Assembly (NCBI GenBank): GCA_021613335.1 | Contig: JAJTWR010000159.1 | Span: 1,780,501 to 1,844,500, forward strand | Length of the DNA: 64,000 bases | DNA from: Whitmania pigra | Lineage: Eukaryota; Annelida; Clitellata; Hirudinida; Haemopidae | Reading direction: 5' to 3' | Shown here: positions 13,405-24,700 of the stretch, one piece after another | Position numbering within the stretch: the stretch's first letter is position 1 | Layout: every line of letters starts with the position of its first letter | Position numbers and translations under genes: made by a program | The notes under the pieces: model-generated | What the model was told of the DNA's origin: nothing | Seen by the model: the letters and a program-made list of their open reading frames with translations, nothing else | Database searches by the model: none

Positions 13405-13545
13405 TGACAATGTTTGCAACCATGAATTCATTTGTCCAACTCACCTCCTTAAGACATTTTATAACCTCATGAAGTTATGAGTCAGAAAAATATTCAGATT
13501 CTTTGTGTTATTTTTTTTACAAGCTGATTTTCCAATGAATTGCAT

Positions 13546-16500
13546 CTATTCAGCAAGCTTATCAGTTGCTTCTTCTTCGTCGACGTGATGCAAGTAGTAC
13601 TGAAATAGCATACAATTCAAAATTGTCAAACATCTATCATGTAAGCAGTTGTTAATATATTTGGATGCCAATATAAACTCATGTCAATTTATAGCAATGG
13701 TCAGTTCTGTTGTTCTAGTGTCTAAAGTTATTTACCTTCATGAGGTTTCTTCTGGTAAAATTGTTTTCGTCTGATGTTATGTTGCATCCGAAGTCTGTGC
13801 AGAGACACATGAAGAAGGAATGGTATATTTGCTGTTGGGGTTATTTTGTAACTTTGGACAGTTTTGGTGATTTTGATTTTTTTTTATTTAAAATACGATT
13901 TTCGTTTATGGCAACGGTAAATCAATGAGTTAAGCCGTTAAAGTTTTGAGTTATACCAGAAACTAACCTCCACAAGGTCGCACAAGTCACCAATGACGAA
14001 ATACGCAATCATAAGGGCAGCAAAAACGGCAATGTTTTTGGCGCACAGGTAATCCTCCGATGCCTAGTTATTATTAATAATAATATCAATAAGACACTGA
14101 AAATAAAGTTGGATTTTGTATAGCTGGCGTCACGCACCTCAGCACCAAACTCTAACATTAGATAAACTAAAACCAGGGTGGAGTATTTGAAATGCGCGAT
14201 AGATTTAGAAACTTGTTTCATGCGGTACTGATGTCGAATTTGGAAGTCTCCCAAAAGTGTTACAAAGGTAATTTGAGATGAAATTTGTAGGTCGAATCCA
14301 AACATGGCTGCATAAAATAATTTGTTAAACGATGTTGTTAAATCAAAGTAATGCTTAATTAGTTGCAACTAGCAAACCCATTGAAGTGTAGGTTATTGGA
14401 TCAATATATCTTAGAAATTGTTCGTAAAAGTTGTAAATGTATCCGATCGAAACTTTTTTATCTTCGAGTTGCTTCAATTTCACTCTGGAGAACGCAAGTT
14501 AATTTCAGTAAAGAAATGATTTTATTATTTGGATACGATTTAATTGTCTGGATTGAACCTAATAAAATCACTTAATTCTAGAGTACCCAGAGTGAAATAT
14601 GAACTACTAGATGTTCTGTCTGTTACCCTGGTTGAATTAAAATAATTTTGTGAAAATTTATTTGCCACTTGAAATGGGTTGTTGTGAGTTATAAGTTGAT
14701 TTACAAATTTAAGCTTTTTATTTTGTTGCATTTAATCATTTTGTGGGAGTCTATTTTTTTTCCACCAAAATGCTTTAAACATACGACAGACTCGAGGTGG
14801 GGCGGGGCATATATATTAACGTCCATTGAATAACGAGATTATTTGGACGAAGCAGGACTACTTGCTCAATTTCAAAGCCGTTCCCGGTTGCACTACAATA
14901 TCGAGTCAACGCGCCGGAGTAACCAGGACCATCCGAGACGCCCCTCGTTTATAGAAATAGGTTTACACCAACATCCTCTGCTGGAGGCCCTAGCAAAACT
15001 AGAAATTGATGACTAGCCAACAAAGTGGCTAGATCTACCACAAGTAGCATATCTGATGCTATATCCATGACAGACTCTTGATATTTTTGGAATTCAAGGG
15101 CTATGCTAAATAAAATAATTATCATTTTCCAAATTATTTTCAGCTACCATTACTTCGAATTATCATTTAAATTACAATCTAGATAATAGACGACCTACTT
15201 CCAATAATATGGTGTAAAAATGAAGATCATAAGTTTATTGACAAAGCAATACATTAGTGTGCCTTTAACAGCCGATCCGAGATGAAAAATAGCCAATGAA
15301 CTAATAGCAGGCTGAAACAGCCTTACCCGAGATCCGCTAGAGGCTCTTCTGATTATTCCAATAAAAAAATTCAGGTGTTATTTCAAATGGATTGTGAATT
15401 TCCGAGAATTATTAACTCACGGATCAAAATACCATCGACAAACAGCATCGCTGCCTAAGTATAGTCCACAGTTGGAAATGAAACGAAGTGTCCAGTAGGA
15501 TGCTATGTAGAAGAACCATGACGTGTGCTTAAAATTAGAAATAAGTTAAGGATAAATTTTACTTTTTATATTCCTAAGTGATGACCTTAATACTGATTAT
15601 TAAAGCTGTCAATTAAATCAATTAACGATGGCTCTACAACTTTAACGAAGAGTGGTTCCTTGTAAATCAGAGCATTATTCCTCTCCAGTGGTATATCTAC
15701 AATTGGTCAAACTCACTTCATATCGAAATCTCTTAACAGAATAGCGCTGAAATACCAACAGCACGATCTCATGAGCAAATACATGACGACTACATTGCAC
15801 ATAAAAATAATTTCCATCATAATAACCTGTGTAATTATAAAATAGAATGAATCATGGTAGCGTGTTATTCAAGGAAATCACGAAACACATCATGCAACTC
15901 AAACAAGTTCTCAGATATTGTTGAACAATGCTCTTCGAACGTTATTTTATTTTCTCCTTAACGGAGACATTTAATGAATAATTGTCAGAATTACCAGAAG
16001 AGGGCTGAAACAAATTCCGGGGATGTTTTTAATGGACCCACTGCAAAGCCTTAGTAGGACAGATTCCTGAATTGATCGGCCTCACTCACTTTATTAATTA
16101 ATAAAGAATATTCTATGTCAATACTAAAGACTAACTTTCTTTATCCATTCTGAGTATTTCAAATCCCATAAAACCAGCACCTATGTTATTAGTTAATTAA
16201 AAACATTTAGATATATTTATCATAAACTTTGCAGTTGAGCCAATATTCACCAAAATAAGCGACATTGTAGTAGCCAATATCAGATTAATGCAGTTGGGAC
16301 AATGGTAAATGTACAAGAAATCCATATTCTTGACATCAGAAGTCAAGAAACGATACCTAACAATTTAATAACGTCAATGTAATATCGTATGACATTTCTA
16401 GAATGTATTACATATTCCTTGACTTAACATCAAGAAGCTCTCAAAAACAATGTTAAGTAGCAATGAAAAAGTTGTCTAAAAGTCCATTTTCGAAATTAAA

Positions 16501-18444
16501 TTCAAAAGATATTAAAGCTTTTGTGAAACAAATTACCAGGTACGTCATTTTGATTCGCAAAAAAATTTGTTGTGCGAGGGTTTGCCCCTCTGAAAAATTA
16601 AAATGACGTCGCTTTTTACTTCTTCGTTAATTACTTGGTTCAAAATATCTTGTAAAGCAATTTCTAAACTTTAAAGATTTGTCTGAAAATTAAGATTATT
16701 ACAAATTTTATCACCATAAATAGGCGGTTGAAACTCCACAAACAATGGGCAGTGATGTGAAAGCATATTTTAAGAAATAATAAGGGTGTTGAAGCAGCAA
16801 CCACATACCAAACAGAGTTACAGCTAAAATGTTAAATATAATCAAATATCATCAAATATAATTGGATAATCATCATTTTGAAATGTTCGAAATCCTAGAT
16901 TTCTAGAAACTCACCAAAACCCAGAATAACGGCAAAACCAAGTTTTAAAATTCCGAAACTAACGTCAAGGGTATAATCCTGGAAATTATTTTAAATATTT
17001 ATTTAAATTATTAAGGATTAAATATCAAACAAACACTTTAACAATTTCTCTTTTGCATAAAACGTCCTTTATGCTTGCATCTTCTGGGTAACACCGGTTC
17101 CAGTGATGGATCCTTTGAAGGTGAAGGTGGTTACAACATGTTTAGAATTATTTAAATGAGATTCATTCATAAGTCATTTTGAACCCTTCTGGGGTTTGTT
17201 TCTTGTTATCAAATAATAGCGGCACAGATATCGGCTTAAAAGTGGTCACAACATTCAATCTCATGTTAAACTCTTATAGATCTCTTAAAATTGTAAACTT
17301 GGACTCTTCTTAATATTACAAATCATATAAAAATTAAACAATAATTTTGTTTACATTAATTTTAGTTTATAATTATCTATAGAACATAATTTATATTATT
17401 ATAATTATAATTATAATATTATAATAGACCTTACACCGGATCTACCCCAGTTGGTCTTATTGCTGAGGAAATCAATTTTGGCAAACGATGCATTGACAAT
17501 AAAGAATCAATGATAAATAAAATATTTTATTTAATATTTTACTCTTTCTTACGACCAGTTTTCCAACATTTAATCCCGATAGCATGACACCAATTCTCGA
17601 TGTTCATAACAGGATAAGCATATTCAAAGATTTTCTGATTGGGGGTGTCCATGCACGCCGAAACACAGATCGTAGCTTCCGTCGTATTGGCATCATGCGA
17701 CAAATACATCACATATCTGGAACGTCAAATTCTCATAAGATAGTCTCATTTGAAGGAGAAGTACTGAATACAGTTACTCCCGGTTGGAATGATCCATCCC
17801 TGAAAATGGGTGCTGGAAGAATTTGTTGTTGCTTTTGCCGCAAGTGTTTCCAAAACTATCGACACCATTGAAAAGTCGCTTCGAATCACTGGCAATGAAA
17901 TATCTCGTGCCAAGAACAACCTAACCAGATTTTAAATTAGTACAGTAATGCAACGTAATAAGTACGACAGTCCTAGGTGTTTTAAATTTCTTGACAAATA
18001 TTTGTTTAGTTATTTCTAATCACACCAAGCTTGGCGATTATGCTATCATCCGTAGTGATTTAAATGTTTTAACTAACGTATCATAATGTATCTTATATAC
18101 ATTTATTTATTTCTCTTAATATGATGAAATGTTTGATATCACATCTGCTACGAACATTATATAAACTGCAATTCAGTTGCAACAGACATTATTATTATTA
18201 GCAAGTTTTAAAAAATAATTAGCTTTTATGATCTTGGTCGCAATAAAATCTAGCAAATAACTTCATTTACCAAACAAAATTGCAATGCTACGAAGACCCA
18301 GAAGTACCAGATGTCCGTCTTGAAACGAATTTGAGTGATCCCTTCAGTAAGATCTTCCCTTGTATAAACATAGAGCAATCTCTCTGTGCGATATCGCATT
18401 TTTATCACATGACCAAACTTTGTATATGCATTTGCCAACGCCAT
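13546..18444 (-). CDS. SLC44A1: Choline transporter-like protein 1 homologue (SLC44A1)
   Basis: Multi-pass membrane protein of the CTL/SLC44 family, which imports choline across plasma and mitochondrial membranes. Exons recognised include 18271-18444, 17778-17920, 17553-17716, 17435-17462, 17037-17112, 16915-16978, 16809-16823, 16715-16733, 16251-16356, several at 15.2-16.2 kb, one around 14.13-14.3 kb, 13968-14063 and 13546-13599. The extracellular loop is decisive: VDSFGNTCGKSNNK and SGMDHSNREYV match human YDSYGNICG and SGMDHTQRKYV. ATICVSACMDT, HHWNRCYP, a VSLYGSIKNIPGICFSPLLV helix and IFHLGSAVKGTL also align. The start (18444, or an internal Met) and one or two mid-gene exons are uncertain, notably the region before the last two membrane segments. 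The product ends DEEEATDKLAE. Confidence 0.82.
14805..15050 (-). repeat. Dispersed LTR-like repeat, copy 1 (SLC44A1 intron)
   Basis: In reverse orientation this stretch matches copies at 47.24-47.49 and 52.58-52.88 kb. Shared blocks include CATCAATTTCTAGTTTTG, GGTTGCA/CCGGGAAC, AAATTGAGC and CCAAATAATCTCGTTATT. It lies in an intron of the SLC44A1-like gene. See the copy at 52.58 kb for the family description. Confidence 0.7.
16539..16613. mobile_element. Short MITE-like inverted repeat
   Basis: ACGTCATTTTGATT near 16543 is answered by AATTAAAATGACGTCG near 16598, giving inverted ends around a G/C-rich core (GTGCGAGGGTTTGCCCCTC). The core resembles GTTGTGCGAGGGTTG at 47.2 kb. No clear target-site duplication was found. 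Confidence 0.4.
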
Positions 18445-19097
18445 TGTTTGATTGCGTCGGAGTTTACTGACGCAGCGATGAATTTAAGTATTAAAAGTGA
18501 TCACGATTTTAAGTGTTCATAATTCACTAGTTTTTATTACTTTATTTAGATTTTTGAGAATAGTCTAAAATTAAATCAATTTATTGTTGTTTGTAGGGAA
18601 TAAAAGTTAGAAAAAAAATCTTGCGATAAATTTTATCCAAGTTTCCATAAGTAGGTTTAATTATTTCCATCTTCAAAATCACAACTCGCGTTTAATACTT
18701 GTGGTGATTAAGCTTACGTAAATTGATAAATTATTTGTATAAAAATGCTTTACGTTAATTATTCCTTAATAAATGACCGTAAATATTTAAAATAATAATT
18801 AAAATCAAACGCAACCTCATTCGGTATTTGTTTACGTTGATGACATCACGATTACCTTGACGCTGACCAGCTTCTTGGCGAACGGTTTTAAACGTCAAGA
18901 AAGTAGCTACTGCTTTCAAAACTTAGCGAATAGCATTTACTAGGTTTTTTAAATTCCTGAAAATTAACTTAAAATCTCTTACAGTAATTTCCGGACAGCA
19001 AATATAAATTCGAACTTTTAACAGCTAATTTACCAATGATGCAGTCAGCTGCAGAGTTGCCTTACGCGGGTAGGCTGATAACGAAATCATTTGAACA
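18445..19097. other. Divergent intergenic region, SLC44A1 / Y-box gene
   Basis: About 650 bases between two divergent gene starts, so promoters for both are expected. It is AT-rich with no clear TATA or initiator that I would defend. The open frame at 18280-18522 is the antisense shadow of the first SLC44A1 exon. Confidence 0.4.
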
Positions 19098-20007
19098 ATG
19101 CCCACACGTTCCAGAAAAGAAACTAATTTCAAGTTAGCAAAAATATTTGGCTCGACAGTTTATTGGTTGATGGTTTTTGAGTCACGTAAGTTCCATCCAA
19201 CAGATGCCAGGATACCAGGTACGGTTAAGTGGTTCAATGTGAAGAATGGTTACGGCTTCATAACGAGGTGATTTATTTAACAAACGATGCTATAAAGAGC
19301 ATGTTTACAAGTATATTATTAATTTAATAACAAATAAAATAGGGACGATACTCACGAGGATGTTTTTGTCCATCAAACTGCAATAACGAGAAACAACCCG
19401 AACAAGTTTCTCAGAAGTCTAGGTGATGGAGAGAAGGTTGAGTTCGATCTGGTAGAAGGAATAAAAGGGGTGGAAGCAGCTAACGTCACTGGGCCAGAGT
19501 GGCAGCCCGTCATCGGTAGCATCTACGCATCCATAAAACGATGGACAAACCGCAACAACAATCAACAGTTCAAATTAGACAACTTAAGCAACAAAGATCA
19601 TCAACTCTATGCCAACGTTAGTATTGCTTTGTTTTATTGTTTTTTTTTTAATCTAGAAAACGGGCTGAACATTGATCGATTTCTTCTTTCAGACTTCAAC
19701 CTATTCTCTGCCAAATCAAGCCGTATCCTTTCACTCGTCAGGGGACGCTGAGAATGCATGTAACCCGAAACTTTGGCGACAGTTCGATCAATCATCGAGC
19801 AGCAGAAACCCAAACCGTGGACAGTTGGTGCAAAGTCTCAGCGAAGGACCAAGCGAAGGGCGTCAGCACATTTTGAGCCTAAGATCGTCAAAATCTGAGC
19901 CATTGAGAAGTACCTCGATTGCTTCTGCCGATCAGCGACAGCAGTTCATGATGACTAACAAATTGGCTGCGCAAATGCAACACGAAGGAAGCGAAATATT
20001 TGCGTAA
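19098..20007 (+). CDS. Y-box cold-shock-domain protein
   Basis: Nucleic-acid-binding protein of the Y-box (YBX) family, which packages and regulates mRNA. Three exons: 19098-19267, 19343-19616 and 19681-20007. The cold-shock domain spans about residues 42-110, with RNP-1 (KNGYGFITR) and RNP-2 (DVFVHQTA). It is followed by the Y-box-specific [14 protein letters not shown] and [15 protein letters not shown]. The C-terminal tail of about 155 residues is serine- and glutamine-rich and lacks the alternating basic and acidic islands of vertebrate YBX1. It is also too short for a Lin28-type protein, as no CCHC knuckles follow. The start at 19098 gives a 24-residue extra N-terminus; the in-frame ATG at 19170 is an alternative. 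Another gene starts 77 bases after the stop. Confidence 0.88.
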
Positions 20008-20084
20008 TTAGTTACATCTCATAATCAAATATTAGTAAATTAGTAAATTACAATTTTCACTCAAAACGTTAATAATGTTAAAGA

Positions 20085-21246
20085 ATGAGCCGACACCAGA
20101 TGAATCCGCCATACGTCCATCCTTGCTATCAACCGTGTGTTGTGGAGAGAGGCGAAGGTGATCCTTACGTTATTCCAGTTCAGGACCTGGGAGCCTTTGC
20201 CATGACAGCTAGACAGACGAACAAGTCGGCAGGAATAGGATTCAAGGAGAGAAAAGCTATCAGGAGGGAATTTGCGGCCATGTTGAAGGAGAAAGAAGAC
20301 ATGCTTCTTATGGTTCAAAAAAGTCACCTTCTTGGAGATGGTATTGTAAGTAATGACATCAAGGAAAGTACTAAACAGAGCAGCGAAGCCGTGGCTATCA
20401 ACAACTTAAAAAGCTTGGTTAGTGGCTTTTTTGTGCATTATAACTTGTCTGCCACGACATTCACATATCAGCTTACAACACTAATTGTTGGTAAGTGTTT
20501 CTAAAACTTTGCAGCAACTTTTAGAAGAAATAGCCAAACAGAGTGATTCTTCAGAGAAGTCTTTAAATGGAAAATATTTGATCCAAATGAAGAATGAAAT
20601 CCTGAACGAGGTTCAGATTGAGCTGAGAAAAGCCTGCGACAACATCGTCACTTACATCCACGATCTGATCGTGAGGCATCCAAGTGGCAACTTGAAAAGC
20701 ATTCCAGAGGGCGATGAGGAATCATGGAATGAAGGTCAGGGTTCAGAGCAAGAAAGTTCAATCAAAGCTTCGGCTGCAGGTGGAGATTCGAACAAAGAAG
20801 TTGGTGATCTGAAGATGAAAATGTCGAAGTTGGAGTTTGACGAGAAGGTCAATAGGATGGCAATGCAGCAGTTCAATTCAATTGTTAATTGGCTCGGAGG
20901 CAGTATGACCGGCAAGATGTCACAGGAAAACTTGGCAAGGTCTGACAATTCAGAAGCCAATGAAGCTAAGGAATCGACGCAAGTGCTTACAATTTCCTTA
21001 AAGGAGTCTCCTCAAGATCATGCAGTTGATGGGGCGACAAAGAAAGCAAAGGATGAGATCGAGGTTATTCTGAAAACATTTGACATTCAATTTAATATAA
21101 GTAACGGTTTTATTATAATTAAAATTTAAATTCCCCTGCAGCATGTTGTGGTCACTAATCCTGCAGCTGTCACTTGCGAACATTTGGAGTCAGGTTTACT
21201 CACAACGATTGCATCAGAGGAGTCTATGAAAGTGAGGCAAGAATAA
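20085..21246 (+). CDS. Uncharacterised helical protein, possibly co-transcribed with the Y-box gene
   Basis: Family not recognised. Three exons give about 315 residues: 20085-20419, about 20515-21063, and 21142-21246, ending SMKVRQE. The N-terminus MSRHQMNPPYVHPCYQP is proline-, tyrosine- and cysteine-rich. The rest is charged and largely helical, with coiled-coil potential (FKERKAIRREFAAMLKEKED and QQLLEEIAKQSD). The third exon was preferred to reading through to the stop at 21127 because a GAG|GTTATT donor and CTGCAG acceptor join in phase. The ATG follows an AAG almost directly (GTTAAAGAATG), with only 77 bases from the upstream stop and no AATAAA between. This could mean an operon with trans-splicing. 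Function unknown. Confidence 0.65.
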
Positions 21247-21761
21247 AACTGCTTATAATCGCAATAACCTCCTCCGGCAAAAGTTCCTTCTGGTAACTTA
21301 ACTCCAAGATTAACACTGTTGATCATTTCCGTCACAAAATCGATCCGCGCCCTCACCAACAAAAATAACCTTGATTCAAGTTAGTTCGAATTAGTTACCT
21401 AAATATTTATGCATGCTTGGTCCCACGACGTTTTTGTAGAAACTAGTTAGGAAATTTACATCTAACTCTTTTGTTCAAATAAAAAGAAAAAATATAAAAG
21501 CCTTTGTATACATTTCTATCGGCATGCTCCGCGATCTGGAATAAAATTGCGGATAACAGAGCCCTAATTCCTGATTCAAAACAAAGATTTGCTGATGCTT
21601 ATATTGAATATCTAAAATAAAATTCAAAAGTCATAAGTTTTAGTCATCTTGGTAAGAAAAATGATTTCTTCAAGACTTCGTAACGGTATATCGAGGACAA
21701 TGTAGTTGACCTTCCTAAGGCTTTTATGGGACATGATTACAAAGAGTGCTCAGAGAAAATA

Positions 21762-24700
21762 TCAAGAAAGAAAATAGCCAAGCTGTATGTGCTTTCTTTT
21801 TAATTTACTTCCACAGAATGGACATGACTTGGTCTGCAAGCACAAGTTGAAGGAACAGTTAAACAATGGAAACACTATCCAACTTGCAAGAACTAACAGA
21901 TTTAAGAGCTTTTTCCCAGCACATTCGACAACAAGAATGACCACAGACAGAAGACTTTGCCAAAGGACCCTCATGAACCTTATTGCACAATGGACAACTC
22001 CTTGGTGCAACGGCTATTTCTAACCAATATCACAAGACTCAATGGTCAAATAAAATTAGTAAATTAGTAACAAAACAAGTTCAAAATAACTATTGCCATA
22101 CTTCTAATATCAACAATAAAAAATAGCAGGCAAATACTAATACATTATAAACTTTAGCCACAATAACTCGCTCCATAATTATATCAAAGTGGTTTTAGAA
22201 GAGGTTTAATAAATCTAATCAGAACAGATATCCTTTGATTGTAAATATTCATCTTAAAACGAGCATTGACAAATCACAGAAATGTGTTTTAACCATTGAA
22301 AGTATTTTTTAAGCAAGTCGTTCTGGATGACATTTCTTTTGTGGACTGAAGTTTCACATCTTTGGGCTTTTCAGGGGACTTTGGCGTTGTTTTCGACTGC
22401 AGCTTCAAGCCTTGCAAAGACAAATGACTCCCAGTTTGGAGATGGCTTTTGGAGTCCATATTAACGCTCGAATGTGAGGATTTAAAGTGGCTTTGCACTG
22501 TTAAGGATGCTTTTTCAGTATTTTTTTTAATAAAATGATCCATCATCTGGAAAGAAAAACAAATGATTAACGTATCCATTGAGAACATTTAAAAATATTT
22601 AAAAACATTTAAATAATTTCTCACGGTAGTTTGGCAAGTTGATTTGTTGTTACTTTCAAGTTTGTTTTGTTGATCAAGTTTTGGTCGTTTGTTTGGAGGA
22701 GCTAAAATAGTTAAAAAAGATTAATAAAAAGCAATTAATAGTGTATTTCTATTTATAGCTTATTTAGCCAAAATACATGCCAGTTTAGTTTACTAAAGTG
22801 TCAGACCACACCAACATTTGACAGGTTCTTCGACTTTCATTTCATCTGGCAAAGACGGTCCCAATGCTTCCACAAAAGAAGGACCAATTATATTTGAACA
22901 CAATTCCTTGAAACCATCTCGGTCACTAGGTCTTATAAATTTGCAAAGGCCTGTAAAATTAAACATTAAACAACAACATTAGCATAAGCATAAATAAGAT
23001 GCTGAAGGAACTCACCAACAAAAATAAACAAATTGTGTGGTTCAAGGATGTCAAATAATCTTTCCAGCTTTTCCAAAAGTTTGTTAACATTGTGATCAGC
23101 TCTGTAATCACTGATAACTTGTTTGAACTGGCAATAGGTTTCATTACTGAAAACTTTCCTTATTTCCTCCAAGTAGCTGTTGATGGATGGCATAAGCAGA
23201 GTTCGTTGCTTTGTGGAATCAATGAAACAGTAATTACAATCGATCGCATATTTAAATGGTGACATTAACATGTTTTCACATTAAAGCTTACATTCTTTAT
23301 TTGAATTTCAGTGCTATTTTTGGACTTGGAAAATGTGTAATTCTTGCTTGAAGTTTGTAAACTATCTTGAACTTTTGTCAGCTTCAGAGAAGTGGATTCC
23401 TATTGATATTGACAGAAAATAAAAGATCACTCAAGGAAGAGCTGGAATCGATTAAAATTTGATCAAAAACCTCGACATCATTGAGAGCGGAAAGAAGACC
23501 TTTCTTAGACTGAACAGGCTGAGGAGTTACTTTAGCAGGCCTAGAATATTGTGCCAAGAAATCCTCTGGACAATTGTCTTCTGTAATAAAATTAAACCAA
23601 ACTGTCTAAACAAATGTCAAGACGAATGCATAATCCCTTATGACTTGAATTGTTCAGAAAGAATGTATTAAATATTTGTTGCATAATAAATAGGCCAGAA
23701 AAACCAACCACAAAGAGAAGCATAATGATTAACAATGGTGGATGCCTTCAGGACTTTGTTGTTTTTGCCTCCAATAATCTCAAAACTACTCCCAACAGAA
23801 TACTTATCATTACTTGGGACGTATTTTTTTATCATAGTTAAGCTTGTTTGATCGATCTGAGAGAAAATAATTTAGTTTTGTGACAAATTTTAAAATTCAC
23901 TTAATAATTCTTTACAACTCTCCAAGAAATAAAAAAAATTGCTTGAAATTTAATGAAAACATTAAGAAATGATGATGCAAGAAACCTCAGATTCAAAATT
24001 CTTAAAGAACTGCTTGACTTCAAGTTGAGCCGTCCCAAAGTTCTGATGAACCTTCATAATGGACCTCAACCACAGAGGCAGCTGCTGCCGAAACCTGCTG
24101 AACCTGGTTTTAAGTTTAAAAGTTGACGCTATTAACAATTTAAGAAATTCAGACACATGCTTTCTTGACTTGACAAATCAATAGTTATTATTTACAACAT
24201 CTCTTTATTATTATTATTAGTGGTATTATCTTCTTAAATAGTGTGATATTTATGTCACTTTGTTAAGCACTCAACCTGGCATCACAGAGCAGGATGACCC
24301 CGAAATCGTTCCTGTGTCGAATGACTCGACCTATGGCCTGATTAACAGCCCTCGAGGCTTGTTGAACGTACCAGTCTTGACCAGAGAGCCCCTGACCAAT
24401 AATACAAAATAACTTTAGAAATTTGTAACTTATAGAGATGAATATCAAGAGCTTTAGAATGACTAGACTCATGAGACAAATTAATTTTTATTTTTGTGCC
24501 TTGCTGTGGTCTAGCTCTGTTGCTCAGACAATTATTTTGTTTGTTTACATTTTGTTGCTTGATAATGTAAGCAGTTGAAAGCCCTTTGACATCGTGTGAA
24601 TAAATAAATAAATAAATAAAAAATAAAATAAGTCATAATATGTTAGAAAAACTTTTAAACACGATACGAAACAACTCACAGTATTTGATACTTTCCTTGT

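Noticed and set aside
14363..14731. Open frames on both strands between SLC44A1 exons
   Set aside because: Short, AT-biased and without resemblance to CTL proteins; an additional SLC44A1 exon may be hidden nearby, but these frames do not show it.
16800..17110. Idea that the SLC44A1 exons form a GPCR
   Set aside because: The multi-helix exons suggested a receptor at first, but the GMDH-x-x-R-x-YV and D-S-x-GN-x-CG loop motifs match CTL1 precisely.
17584..17871. 95-codon plus-strand open frame
   Set aside because: It is the antisense shadow of two SLC44A1 exons (17553-17716 and 17778-17920), which match CTL1 and have splice sites on the minus strand.
21787..22023. 78-codon plus-strand open frame
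   Set aside because: It overlaps, antisense, the RTEL1 RING exons whose cysteine pattern and splice phases are convincing.
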